From positions 1-20,099 of the forward strand of contig DAAQ01000029.1 in the NCBI GenBank assembly GCA_001701225.1: a stretch of 20,099 bases of DNA. Reading direction: 5' to 3'. This stretch comes from Bacteroidales bacterium H5 (GTDB lineage Bacteria > Bacteroidota > Bacteroidia > Bacteroidales > Muribaculaceae). The position numbers were made by a program, and so were the translations under genes. Shown in pieces: positions 1 to 8,261 of the stretch (its first letter is position 1; every line of letters starts with the position of its first letter). Under the pieces are notes generated by a model. The model was not told where the DNA came from. It worked only from the letters and a program-made list of their open reading frames with translations, and did no database searches.

Positions 1-12
1 GGATGTACGCCC

Positions 13-73
13 TGACGGGCTATCCCGTCACGCGGCTCGATGTGGGGCTTTCCACATATCGCCGCTTCGCGGC
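13..73. other. Three tandem stem-loops
   Basis: Three hairpins follow one another: TGACGGG/CCCGTCA with loop CTAT (13-30), ATGTGG/CCACAT with a 6-nt loop (40-57), and GCCGC/GCGGC with loop TTC (61-73). None is followed by a T-run, so they do not look like ordinary terminators. They may be part of a structured RNA or the 3' end of an upstream transcript. The structure is seen; any role is unknown. Confidence 0.4.
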
Positions 74-176
74 CGATGGCACCACACGGCAAAACCACAC
101 ATACCCCCCCGCGCCTGCATCGGAGTCCGGCGACCCACCGCGCTTTTTTGATTCCGATTTCCAACCGCCCGATGTC

Positions 177-192
177 ATTTTGTCAACAAAAT
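177..192. promoter_or_regulatory. Palindrome upstream of susC, possible operator
   Basis: ATTTTGT-CA-ACAAAAT is a perfect 7-bp inverted repeat with a 2-bp centre, about 90 bp upstream of the putative susC -7 element. The size suits a dimeric regulator, but no regulator gene is in the window to pair with it, and AT-rich palindromes arise by chance. Confidence 0.25.
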
Positions 193-220
193 ACCCCTCT
201 GACCTTTCACCAAGAAACGG

Positions 221-240
221 TTAACATTGAATTTAACATT
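221..240 (+). repeat. Direct repeat TTAACATT x2
   Basis: TTAACATT occurs at 221-228 and again at 233-240, 12 bp start to start, about 40-60 bp upstream of the putative -7 element at 281-288. This is where an activator of a SusCD operon could bind. Spacing and position are seen; regulation is inference. Confidence 0.3.
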
Positions 241-280
241 ATTTTACAAAACAAATCCCAATTAATCCTTAGAATTGTAT

Positions 281-288
281 TAAATTTG
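281..288 (+). promoter_or_regulatory. Putative -7 element for susCD
   Basis: TAAATTTG matches the Bacteroidota -7 consensus TAnnTTTG. There is no convincing TTTG -33 element 19-21 bp upstream, so the promoter would be weak or activator-dependent, as expected for many inducible SusCD operons. It predicts a leader of about 65 nt before the ATG at 360. Confidence 0.4.
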
Positions 289-359
289 CAGTCATATTTC
301 ATCCCAACAGTCAACAATCATATTCAAATACTTTTATTTATTCGTTTTTACTATTAGGT

Positions 360-3300
360 ATGAAAAAGCTGTTTCTACTTCTTGCAGTCATCATCACCTT
401 TGCAATCAGCGCTGCGGCACAGGACCGCACCGTCACCGGCGAAGTGGTGAGCGCTGACAACGGCGAGCCCCTGGTGGGCGCGACCGTTATGGGAGTGGGC
501 TCGAAGATTGGCGTCGTCACAGACCTCGACGGCAATTTCTCGATTACCCTTCCCGCATCAGTCAAGAAATTGTCAGTATCCTATGTGGGCATGAACACCC
601 GTGAGGTTGACATCACCCCCGGCCGCATGAGCATCCAGCTCGAGGGTTCGAATATGCTTGACGAGGTCATCACCGTGGCCTACGGTACCGCAAAGCGCTC
701 ATCGTTCACAGGTTCAGCCTCAGTGCTCGACGCCTCGCAGATCGAGTCCGTGCAGGTATCAAACCCTGTTGACGCTCTCAACGGCCGTGTCGCCGGTGTG
801 CAGCTCAACAACGTCACAGGTGCCCCCGGTTCGAATCCTACCATCTTCATCCGCGGTATCTCTTCGATCAACGCAGGCAACGACCCCCTCATAGTGCTTG
901 ACGGCACACCCTTCTCGGGCGACCTCAACACCATCTCGACATCAGACATCGAGTCGATGACCGTACTCAAGGACGCCGCATCAAACGCCCTCTATGGTGC
1001 CCGCGGTGCCAACGGTGTCATCCTCATCACTACCAAGAAGGGTAAGGGCGAGGCCAAGGTGACATTCGACGCCAAGTGGGGACAGAACTCGCGCGCCCTT
1101 CAGGATTATGACGTCATCAAGAATCCCGGCCAGTACTACGAGGCATACGCCACCGCCATCCGCAACAGCCAGTCTACTGCATGGGGCGGCAAGCTCGAGG
1201 GCGATGCGCTCAACGATTATGTGAACAAGAACCTCATGGCAGATCTCGCCTATAACGTATATAACGTTCCCGAAGGTGAGCAACTAATCGTCAACGGCAA
1301 CCAGCTCAACCCCAACGCCACTCTGGGCAACCGCGTCACATTCGGCGGCCAGGAGTTCCTTCTCCTCCCCGACGACTGGGATGACTCAGCATACCGCAAG
1401 GCTCTCCGTCAGGAGTATAGCCTCACAGTGTCGCAGGCAACAGACAAGAGCTCGTTCTTCTTCTCGGCCAACTACCTCAACAACGAGGGTATCTCGACCA
1501 ACTCAGGTTTCGAGCGTTTCAACGGCCGCCTGTCAGCCGACATTCAGGCCAAGCCCTGGCTGAAGCTCGGCGCAAACGTAGGCTACTCGCACTACCGCAT
1601 CAACAGCTTCGGTGACGACGGTCAGGGCGCATCCTCAGGCAATATCTTCGCCGTATCGAGCACCATGGCTCCTATCTATCCCCTCTATGTCCGCGACGGT
1701 AACGGCAACATCATGACCGACGCCAACGGTATCACCATTATGGACTATGGTGACATGACATTCGGCGGTCCCAACGCCGAGGGCGAGCGCGAAGGCCTCA
1801 CTCGTCCGCAGTGGGCGAGCGCCAACCCTATCCAGGCAAATATCCTCGACGTGAACAGGTCTAAGGGCAACGCATTCAATGGCAACGCATTCGCCGAGAT
1901 CCGTTTCCTCAATGATTTCAAGTTCACCACCAACAATGCGTTCACTCTCGATGAAATGCGTGCCAACCAGGTGACCAATCCCTACTACGGCATGTATGCC
2001 TCGTCAAACGGTATGGTTACCGTAGAGCATGACCGCACCATCGATTTCACATTCCAGCAGCTCCTCAACTGGACCCGCCAGTTCGGTGACCACAACGTGG
2101 CTGCCCTTCTCGGTCATGAGTTCTACCGTCAGCAGACTACCTATGTCTACGGTCAGGCCGACAATATGCTTCTCGGCACTAACCAGGAGCTCGCCGGCGC
2201 AATCAACTCGGGCAACAATTCGTCTGCAGAGGCTAACTACAACAACGAAGGCTGGTTCGCCCGTGTCAACTATGACTATGACGGCAAGTATTTCGCATCT
2301 GCATCGTTCCGCCGCGACGCATCCTCTCGCTTCCATCCCGACCACCGCTGGGGTAACTTCTGGTCGGCCGGTCTGGCATGGATCATCTCGAAGGAAAATT
2401 TCTTCCAGGCACCCTGGGTCGACATCCTCAAGATCAAGGCATCTTACGGCGAGCAGGGCAACGACCGTATCGGCAGCAGCCGCTACATCAACACCTACAG
2501 CATCGTGAACTCTGACGGCACACCCGCTGCAGAGCCTCTCCGCATGGGTAATCCCAACATCACTTGGGAGAAGGGCGGCAACTTTAACGCCGGTGTCGAT
2601 TTCAGCTTCTGGGGCGAGCGTCTCGGCGGTACAGTCGAGGGATTCGTCCGCAAGACATCAGACATGCTCTACAGCATGCCTCTTCCCCCGACCTTCGGTT
2701 ATCGCAGCTACTATGACAACGTAGGTGACATGGTGAACCGCGGTTTCGAGATTGACCTCCACGGCGACATCATCCGCACCAAGGACATCACCCTGGGCAT
2801 GACAGCCAACCTCACATACGTCAAGAACAAGATTACCCGTCTCGCAGACCGCAGCAAGCAGCAGAAATGCGACGGTGTCGACGGTTACAGCTCGGGCACA
2901 TTCTTCTATGGCGAGGGCGAGTCTCTCTACACATTCTACATGCCCACCTACGCCGGTGTGGATCCCGTTTCGGGTCTCCCCACCTACTGGAAGCAGGTGA
3001 CCACACCCGAGGGCGAGATAGAGATGGTACGCACCACCGATTACAACTCACTCAGCACAAGCACCGACTATCACCTGCAGGGTTCGGCACTCCCCACCCT
3101 CTATGGCGGCTTCGGCATCTACGCCAACCTTTATGGATTTGACGCTTCTGTCGATTTCAACTATCAGGTAGGAGGCAAGGTATATGACTCTACCTACGCC
3201 GGTCTCATGGGCTCTCCCTATTCGGAGTCCAAGGGTGGCGCTATCCACAAGGATGTCCTCAAGGGATGGACCCCCGAGAACACAGGCGCAAGCATCCCCC

Positions 3301-3626
3301 GCTTCGTATATGGCGACCAGTTCATCTCGCGTAGCTCGTCGCGCTTCCTCACCAACGCCGGCTATCTGGCTCTTCAGAGCATCAACGTCGGCTATACCCT
3401 CCCCGCCAAGGCAACCAAGAAAATCCAGATAGAGCGCGTACGCTTCTATTTCTCGGCCGACAACGTGGCCATCTGGTCTAAGCGCAAGGGTCTTGACCCC
3501 CGTCAGAGCATGGCACAGGGCCTTTCATCAAGCGGTGCCAAGGAGCAGGCCATCACAGGTAGCTCGAGCTCGGCATACTATTCTCCCGTCCGCACACTTT
3601 CAGGCGGTATCAACGTGACTTTCTAA
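360..3626 (+). CDS. SusC/RagA-family TonB-linked outer membrane receptor
   Basis: This is a 1088-aa SusC-type transporter that would move a glycan or other oligomer across the outer membrane together with the SusD lipoprotein encoded next to it. Residues 1-21 are a signal peptide ending in ISAAAQ. Residues about 23-95 form the carboxypeptidase-regulatory-like domain (TVTGEVV, GVVTDLDGNFSI). A TonB-box-like segment (LDEVITVAYGT, about 100-110) follows, then the plug with the SusC signatures IFIRGISSINAGNDPLIVLDG (about 162-182) and VLKDAASNALYGARGANGV (about 202-220). The rest is a beta-barrel ending in INVTF, the usual aromatic C-terminal strand. Length is normal for the family. The substrate cannot be read from sequence: no glycoside hydrolase, ECF sigma/anti-sigma pair or hybrid two-component regulator accompanies the pair here. 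The start at 360 gives a complete signal peptide. Confidence 0.96.
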   Translation: MKKLFLLLAVIITFAISAAAQDRTVTGEVVSADNGEPLVGATVMGVGSKIGVVTDLDGNFSITLPASVKKLSVSYVGMNTREVDITPGRMSIQLEGSNMLDEVITVAYGTAKRSSFTGSASVLDASQIESVQVSNPVDALNGRVAGVQLNNVTGAPGSNPTIFIRGISSINAGNDPLIVLDGTPFSGDLNTISTSDIESMTVLKDAASNALYGARGANGVILITTKKGKGEAKVTFDAKWGQNSRALQDYDVIKNPGQYYEAYATAIRNSQSTAWGGKLEGDALNDYVNKNLMADLAYNVYNVPEGEQLIVNGNQLNPNATLGNRVTFGGQEFLLLPDDWDDSAYRKALRQEYSLTVSQATDKSSFFFSANYLNNEGISTNSGFERFNGRLSADIQAKPWLKLGANVGYSHYRINSFGDDGQGASSGNIFAVSSTMAPIYPLYVRDGNGNIMTDANGITIMDYGDMTFGGPNAEGEREGLTRPQWASANPIQANILDVNRSKGNAFNGNAFAEIRFLNDFKFTTNNAFTLDEMRANQVTNPYYGMYASSNGMVTVEHDRTIDFTFQQLLNWTRQFGDHNVAALLGHEFYRQQTTYVYGQADNMLLGTNQELAGAINSGNNSSAEANYNNEGWFARVNYDYDGKYFASASFRRDASSRFHPDHRWGNFWSAGLAWIISKENFFQAPWVDILKIKASYGEQGNDRIGSSRYINTYSIVNSDGTPAAEPLRMGNPNITWEKGGNFNAGVDFSFWGERLGGTVEGFVRKTSDMLYSMPLPPTFGYRSYYDNVGDMVNRGFEIDLHGDIIRTKDITLGMTANLTYVKNKITRLADRSKQQKCDGVDGYSSGTFFYGEGESLYTFYMPTYAGVDPVSGLPTYWKQVTTPEGEIEMVRTTDYNSLSTSTDYHLQGSALPTLYGGFGIYANLYGFDASVDFNYQVGGKVYDSTYAGLMGSPYSESKGGAIHKDVLKGWTPENTGASIPRFVYGDQFISRSSSRFLTNAGYLALQSINVGYTLPAKATKKIQIERVRFYFSADNVAIWSKRKGLDPRQSMAQGLSSSGAKEQAITGSSSSAYYSPVRTLSGGINVTF

Positions 3627-3650
3627 TCCGATAAAAGTTCCGAAACAACA

Positions 3651-5339
3651 ATGAAATCCAGAATATTCATCCCGCTGACCCTGCTGTGCGCATCGGCCCT
3701 GACACTCACCACCACAGGGTGTGTCGAGGAGGTGACCCCCGGTGGCAGCACACTCGACCAGAATCAGCTCAACGGCTCAACCCAGGCCGGTATGGCGACA
3801 CTCGCCGCCATCCCCTCGACGATGATCTTTTGCAACTCCGACAACTCGGACCGTCACTCGGACATAGGCTATCCGGGCATGCAGATCATCCGCGACCGCA
3901 TGACCGGCGACATGACAATCAACCCCAACGGTACCAACTATGACCAGTTCTCATTCTGGGCACAGGGCTACAATGATGCGGGTTATTGGATGCCCCAGAT
4001 CATCCTCAACTATTACGGCAAGCTCATTCTGGCTATCAACAAGGCTGCCGGTACCTTCCCCGAAGGCATCGAGACAGAGGATGGACAGGGCTGCCGTGCC
4101 AAGGCCCTCGCATTCCGCGCCATGGCATATCTCGATGTGGCCCGCTGGTTCGAGTACCTTCCCTGCGACAAGACCTCTTCGGTCAACTCAGACGGAAACG
4201 ATGTCCTCGGCCTCACATATCCTATCGTGACCGAGAAGACCACTCAGGCAGAGGCTTCCAACAATCCCCGTGCAACTCACGAGAAGATGTTCCAGTTCAT
4301 CCTCTCTGACCTGCAGTATGCTGAAGAAAACATAGGCAAGGCCCCCGAGGAACTCAATACCATCCTCTATCCCGACCTTGCATGTGTATATGGCCTCTAT
4401 GCCCGTCTCTACATGTGGGACGAGGACTACGCCAACGCCAAGAAGTATGCCGATCTGGCCATAGCCGAACATGGCGGCTCACCCCTCACCGAGGCTCAGT
4501 GGACCGACCCGAAGACCGGCTTCAACACACCTACCGGCAACAGCTCATGGATGTGGGGCACCCAGCTCACCGCCGAGAACCGTGCCGTGACCACAGGTAT
4601 CTGTAATTTCGTGTCGTTCCTGTCGCCTGAGGCTGTCTACGGCTACTCAGCTGCAGGTGCCGAGTTCGATCCCGACTGGAAATTCTACAGCCGTATCAAC
4701 AACAACGACTGGCGCAAGCAGTCATGGTCGGCCAAGAAGGGTGACGTGACCATGCAGCTCAAGCTGAAATTCAACGCTGCCTCGCTGGCCGATGACGCCC
4801 GCAAGATTGCATGGAGCAACAACCACCAGCTTGTGGCCCTCAAGTTCCGTCCCAACCAAGGTGAGATCAGTGACTACTCGATTGCATCTGCCGGCGCAAA
4901 CATCGTGATGCGTCTCGAGGAGATGTATTTCATCTCGATTGAGGCACAGGCTCACGATAATGCCATAGCAGGCAAACAGGCTCTTATCGATTTCATGAAG
5001 ACCTACCGCTACAGCCAGTACTCCTGCAACAAGACCGCTCCCGAGGATATCATCGAGGAGATTGTATTCCAGAAGCGTGTCGAGCTGTGGGGCGAGGGTC
5101 AGACCCTCTGGGACATCAAGCGCCTCAACTATTCGGTTGAGCGCGGCTATGACGGTACCAACTGGATTAAGGCAGCCCGTTTCAACACCGAGGGCCGTCC
5201 CGCATGGATGAACCTGGTATTCGTTCAGACCGAGGGCAACTCTAACGAGGGACTCCGTGGCTGGAACAACCCCAATACCACAGGTCTTTATCCTCAGATC
5301 GAAGATGACGTCGTTCATTTCGATGCTGAAAACTGGTAA
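3651..5339 (+). CDS. SusD/RagB-family surface lipoprotein
   Basis: This is a 562-aa SusD-like substrate-binding lipoprotein that would sit as a lid on the SusC barrel encoded 24 bp upstream, so the two genes are surely co-transcribed. The signal peptide ends in a lipobox (TTGC) with the lipidated cysteine at residue 24. The next residues are V-E-E, in keeping with the acidic lipoprotein export signal that sends Bacteroidota lipoproteins to the cell surface. The C-terminal part has the SusD signatures LEEMYFISIEAQA and VELWGEGQTLWDIKRLN. The body is rich in helices and aromatic residues, as in the TPR-like SusD fold. Length is typical. A strong terminator follows the stop codon directly, so the operon ends here and is a bare SusCD pair. 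The ligand is unknown. Confidence 0.95.
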   Translation: MKSRIFIPLTLLCASALTLTTTGCVEEVTPGGSTLDQNQLNGSTQAGMATLAAIPSTMIFCNSDNSDRHSDIGYPGMQIIRDRMTGDMTINPNGTNYDQFSFWAQGYNDAGYWMPQIILNYYGKLILAINKAAGTFPEGIETEDGQGCRAKALAFRAMAYLDVARWFEYLPCDKTSSVNSDGNDVLGLTYPIVTEKTTQAEASNNPRATHEKMFQFILSDLQYAEENIGKAPEELNTILYPDLACVYGLYARLYMWDEDYANAKKYADLAIAEHGGSPLTEAQWTDPKTGFNTPTGNSSWMWGTQLTAENRAVTTGICNFVSFLSPEAVYGYSAAGAEFDPDWKFYSRINNNDWRKQSWSAKKGDVTMQLKLKFNAASLADDARKIAWSNNHQLVALKFRPNQGEISDYSIASAGANIVMRLEEMYFISIEAQAHDNAIAGKQALIDFMKTYRYSQYSCNKTAPEDIIEEIVFQKRVELWGEGQTLWDIKRLNYSVERGYDGTNWIKAARFNTEGRPAWMNLVFVQTEGNSNEGLRGWNNPNTTGLYPQIEDDVVHFDAENW

Positions 5340-5369
5340 TCCGTCCCCACGGACATAACCTTACATACC

Positions 5370-5405
5370 GCCACCCCGGGTTCACCCCCGGGGTGGCTTT
5401 TATTT
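5370..5405 (+). terminator. Rho-independent terminator of susCD
   Basis: An 11-bp perfect GC-rich stem GCCACCCCGGG/CCCGGGGTGGC (5370-5380 and 5387-5397) with a 6-nt loop is followed by TTTTATTTT. It lies 30 bp after the susD stop codon and separates the SusCD operon from the next unit. Confidence 0.9.
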
Positions 5406-5460
5406 TCCCCAACCACGCCCTGCATCGGCGGGGCTATAGGGTTCCCGGGATGAGTTACGG

Positions 5461-5491
5461 TTTGTTTTCACGAAAACTTTTCGTAACTTTG
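5461..5491 (+). promoter_or_regulatory. Bacteroidota promoter of the WecG-like/DUF3737/MalY/MATE operon
   Basis: TTTG (5461-5464), a 19-bp spacer, and TAACTTTG (5484-5491) match the main sigma-factor consensus very well. The start codon at 5499 lies only 7 nt after the -7 element, so the mRNA would have almost no leader. The spacer contains the perfect inverted repeat ACGAAAA-C-TTTTCGT (5470-5484), which reaches into the -7 box and could be a repressor site. The 16-mer TTTTCGTAACTTTGCA is shared with the minus-strand GH43 promoter near 19623-19638; the palindrome is not. Confidence 0.8.
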
Positions 5492-5498
5492 CAATACC

Positions 5499-6260
5499 AT
5501 GACCGACACCGTCAAAATCCTCAACATACCCGTGCGCCGCATCACGCTCGCCGAGCTGCTTGACACCCTACACGAGGGGGTGCTTGTCACGCCCAACCTC
5601 GACCATCTGGTCAAGCTACAGACAGACCGCGAGTTCTATGACGTCTACCGTCAGGCCGAATGGGTGGTATGCGACAGCCGCATATTGCAGATGTGCTCGC
5701 GTGCGCTCCGTGACCCCATACCTGAGGCGATCCCCGGGAGCTCGTTCTTCGGACACTATTACATGCACCATGCCGACGACCCCGACTGCCGCATCTTCCT
5801 GCTGGGGGCGCGCCCCGGGGTTGCCGACGAGGCCATGCGCCGCATCAATGCCCGCGTGGGGCGCGAGATTGTGGTGGGCGCTCACTCACCCTCGTTCGGG
5901 TTCGAGAAGAATCCCGGCGAATGTCGTGAGATAGCCGACATAATCAATGCCTCGGGCGCCAACGTCGTGCTGGTGGGCGTGGGGGCTCCCAAACAGGAGA
6001 AATGGATAATGGCTCACCGCGACATGATGCCCGGCGTGAAGCTGTGGATGGCCCTCGGCGCGACCATCGACTTTGAGGCGGGAAACATAAAGCGCGCACC
6101 GCGCTGGGTGCAGAAGATATGTATGGAGTGGTTCTACCGTTTCCTCAAGGAACCGCACCGCATGTTCAGGAGATATTTCATAGACGATGTGAGGTTTTTC
6201 GGCCATTTTGCCATGCAGCTGGCCGGACGATACAGGAATCCATTCAATCAACATCAATGA
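5499..6260 (+). CDS. WecG/TagA/CpsF-family glycosyltransferase
   Basis: This 253-aa protein belongs to the WecG/TagA/CpsF (GT26) family. These membrane-associated enzymes usually add a sugar, often N-acetylmannosamine or its uronate, to an undecaprenyl-pyrophosphate-linked GlcNAc during polysaccharide or teichoic acid synthesis. Visible family marks are TPNLDHLVKL (31-40), the acidic residue in VVCDSRILQ (Asp59), GAPKQEKWI (162-170), and the C-terminal block GATIDFEAGNIKRAPRW to EWFYRFLKEPHR. The C-terminal appendage, which tethers or completes the active site in TagA, is present, so the gene is complete. Its stop overlaps the ATG of the next gene (ATGA). No other surface-polysaccharide genes are nearby, so it is out of its usual setting; donor and acceptor are unknown. 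Confidence 0.9.
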   Translation: MTDTVKILNIPVRRITLAELLDTLHEGVLVTPNLDHLVKLQTDREFYDVYRQAEWVVCDSRILQMCSRALRDPIPEAIPGSSFFGHYYMHHADDPDCRIFLLGARPGVADEAMRRINARVGREIVVGAHSPSFGFEKNPGECREIADIINASGANVVLVGVGAPKQEKWIMAHRDMMPGVKLWMALGATIDFEAGNIKRAPRWVQKICMEWFYRFLKEPHRMFRRYFIDDVRFFGHFAMQLAGRYRNPFNQHQ

Positions 6261-7111
6261 CCGTCATAGAAAACCAGGAATTTGGCGGCGAGAGGCCGCT
6301 CTTCGCATCACACCATCTGAGACTTGAAAACGTCACAATCCATGCCGGCGAATCTGCGCTGAAATGCTGCTCGGACATCGTGGCAGACCGCTGCCGGTTT
6401 GAGGGCAAATACCCTTTCTGGCATGTCAAGAGCTTCGAGATAAACGACTCGCTGTTCACATCGGGAGCCAGGGCCGCACTATGGTATTCGAAGGCCTGCG
6501 TGATGAGGCGCACCCGCGTGGAGGCCCCCAAGATGTTCCGCGAGATGGAGGGGATAACACTCGAGGATGTCGAGATTCCCGACGCACAGGAGACTTTCTG
6601 GCACTGCCGCGACATACGCATCAACCGGGTCAAGGTTGCCAATGCCGACTACCTGTTCATGCACTCTGACTTCATCAGCATCAAGGACTGGGAGCAGCAC
6701 GGCAACTATTCGTTCCAGTATTGCAGGAATGTGGTGATACAGAACGCCGACATCCATTCAAAGGACGCCTTCTGGAACACCGAGGATGTCACCGTATGCG
6801 ACTCGCGCCTCACCGGCGAGTATCTGGGATGGCACTCGAAGAACCTGCGCCTGGTGCGCTGCCACATCAGCGGCACACAGCCCCTGTGCTACTGCGAGGG
6901 ACTCGTGCTCGAGGACTGCACGTTTGACTCCGACGCTGACCTGGCCTTCGAGGACTCTGACCTGCGTGCTACAATCCTGTCGCCCGTGACCTCGGTCAAG
7001 AATCCCCGCTCGGGCTCCATAAAGGTACCGTCGATAGGCGAGCTGATACTCGACGAGCATGTACTCCAGCCCGCAAGCTGTATAATAGAGCAGACGGATG
7101 TCACATTTTGA
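6257..7111 (+). CDS. DUF3737-family right-handed beta-helix protein
   Basis: This 284-aa protein is recognised as DUF3737, a family of unknown function. I start it at the ATG at 6257, which overlaps the previous stop codon as ATGA; the open frame extends further upstream, but only as read-through of the WecG-like gene. The opening TVIENQEFGGERPLF fits the family. The body repeats a motif of the form aromatic-W/x-x-x-x-x every 19-21 residues: FWHVKS (54), LWYSKA (75), MFREME (93), FWHCRD (114), FMHSDF (134), FQYCRN (153), FWNTED (172), GWHSKN (191), LCYCEG (210), FEDSD (231). This regular ladder, alternating with short strands rich in V, I, C and N, indicates about ten coils of a parallel beta-helix. 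No signal peptide or membrane segment is seen, so it is probably cytoplasmic. No catalytic residues can be assigned. Confidence 0.88.
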   Translation: MTVIENQEFGGERPLFASHHLRLENVTIHAGESALKCCSDIVADRCRFEGKYPFWHVKSFEINDSLFTSGARAALWYSKACVMRRTRVEAPKMFREMEGITLEDVEIPDAQETFWHCRDIRINRVKVANADYLFMHSDFISIKDWEQHGNYSFQYCRNVVIQNADIHSKDAFWNTEDVTVCDSRLTGEYLGWHSKNLRLVRCHISGTQPLCYCEGLVLEDCTFDSDADLAFEDSDLRATILSPVTSVKNPRSGSIKVPSIGELILDEHVLQPASCIIEQTDVTF

Positions 7112-8261
7112 TTTCGACACCGCCCCATCGCGCCGCGGCACCGGGTCGTACAAGTGGGACACCCGTCCCGAAACCCTCCCCCTGTGGGTAGCCGACATGG
7201 ATTTCAAGACCGCTCCCTGCGTCATCGAGGCACTGCGGCGACGCGTGGAGCACGGAGTATTCGGCTACACGCTCGTCGGCGAGGAATATTATGACTCGCT
7301 GGTGTCGTGGTTCGGACGACGCCACGGATATGTCATTGACCCGGCCAAAGTAATCTATACCTCGGGGGTTGTCCCGGCCATCTCGGCCATAATCAAGGCG
7401 CTCGTGCCTCCGGGCGAGGGGGTCATCGTGCAGACCCCGGTCTACAACTGCTTCTTCTCGTCGATACGTAACAACGGATGCCTGAGGCTCGACAATCCAC
7501 TTGTCCGCGAGGAGTGCGGCGGCAGCGAGTTCACCTACCGTATGGATTTCGACAGTCTCGAGGAGCTGTGTGCGCGCTCCGAGGCCCGCATGCTGCTGCT
7601 CTGCAATCCGGCAAATCCCGCGGGGCGCCTCTGGACGCGCCACGAGCTGGAGCGGATGGCAGAGATATGCCGCCGTCACGGCGTCACAGTGGTGAGCGAC
7701 GAGATTCACTGCGAGCTCACTCCCCCGGGCACTGAGTATGTGCCATACGGCACCGTCGACCCCTCGGCGGTCATCTGCCTCTCCCCCTCAAAGGCTTTTA
7801 ACACCGCTGGGCTGCAGATAGCCAACATCGTCTGCCCGGACGCCGCGACACGCGCGCTCATAGACCGCGCCATCAATATCAACGAGGTCTGCGACGTCAA
7901 TCCCTTCGGGGTCGAGTCCCTCAAGGCGGCCTATTCACCCGAAGGTGAGGAGTGGCTGGACGCATTGCGCGCATATCTGCACGACAACTGGCAGATGCTG
8001 CGCGAGACGCTGGCTCAGCGTCTGCCGATGTGCCCGGTGGCGCGTCTTGAGGCCACATACCTGGCGTGGGTCGACATCTCGGCACTCGGACTTACGGGCG
8101 ACGAGGCCGAGCATCTGCTGCTCGACCGCACGGGCGTATGGGTCAACTCGGGCGCGATGTATGGAGACAACTCGTATATACGCATCAACATGGCGTGTCC
8201 CCGCGACCTGCTCGCCGAGGGGCTGCGCCGCATCTGCGACACCCTCAGCCCCGTATCGTGA
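7098..8261 (+). CDS. MalY/PatB-family PLP-dependent aminotransferase / C-S lyase
   Basis: This 387-aa fold-type I PLP enzyme belongs to the MalY/PatB group, whose members cleave cystathionine or other cysteine S-conjugates to a thiol, pyruvate and ammonia. Family marks are LPLWVADMDF (27-36), VFGYTLVG (54-61), QTPVYNCFF (112-120), CNPANPAGRLW (169-179), SDEIHCEL (200-207) and the Schiff-base lysine in LSPSKAFNTAG (Lys232). A carboxylate-binding arginine is likely in SYIRINMACPR near the C-terminus. Length is normal and the protein appears intact. It overlaps the DUF3737 gene by 14 bp, and its stop codon overlaps the GTG of the MATE gene, so translation is probably coupled across all three. 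True substrate unknown; cystathionine beta-lyase is the default guess. Confidence 0.9.
   Translation: MSHFDFDTAPSRRGTGSYKWDTRPETLPLWVADMDFKTAPCVIEALRRRVEHGVFGYTLVGEEYYDSLVSWFGRRHGYVIDPAKVIYTSGVVPAISAIIKALVPPGEGVIVQTPVYNCFFSSIRNNGCLRLDNPLVREECGGSEFTYRMDFDSLEELCARSEARMLLLCNPANPAGRLWTRHELERMAEICRRHGVTVVSDEIHCELTPPGTEYVPYGTVDPSAVICLSPSKAFNTAGLQIANIVCPDAATRALIDRAININEVCDVNPFGVESLKAAYSPEGEEWLDALRAYLHDNWQMLRETLAQRLPMCPVARLEATYLAWVDISALGLTGDEAEHLLLDRTGVWVNSGAMYGDNSYIRINMACPRDLLAEGLRRICDTLSPVS

Larger units (their letters stand above)
1..359. other. Non-coding region upstream of susC
   Basis: I see no credible gene here. The left half (to about 160) is GC-rich and holds three consecutive stem-loops. 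The right half is AT-rich and looks like a promoter and leader for susC. The short open frames in it resemble no protein family and have none of the codon bias of the neighbouring susC. The end of an upstream gene could lie just outside the window. Confidence 0.6.

Noticed and set aside
1..224. Short open frames near the left edge
   Set aside because: Pro/Arg/His-rich frames crossing hairpins and the GC-to-AT switch, with no family similarity or start context.
4722..5318. A 198-codon minus-strand frame inside susD
   Set aside because: Antisense shadow of a well-supported gene; no family resemblance and no promoter.
6119..6256. N-terminal extension of the DUF3737 gene
   Set aside because: It is only read-through of the glycosyltransferase gene; the ATG at 6257 matches the family start and overlaps the stop as ATGA.
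8066..8257. N-terminal extension of the MATE gene to an ATG at 8066
   Set aside because: The extension overlaps the MalY gene in another frame and is Arg-rich without family similarity; the GTG at 8258 couples neatly to the preceding stop.
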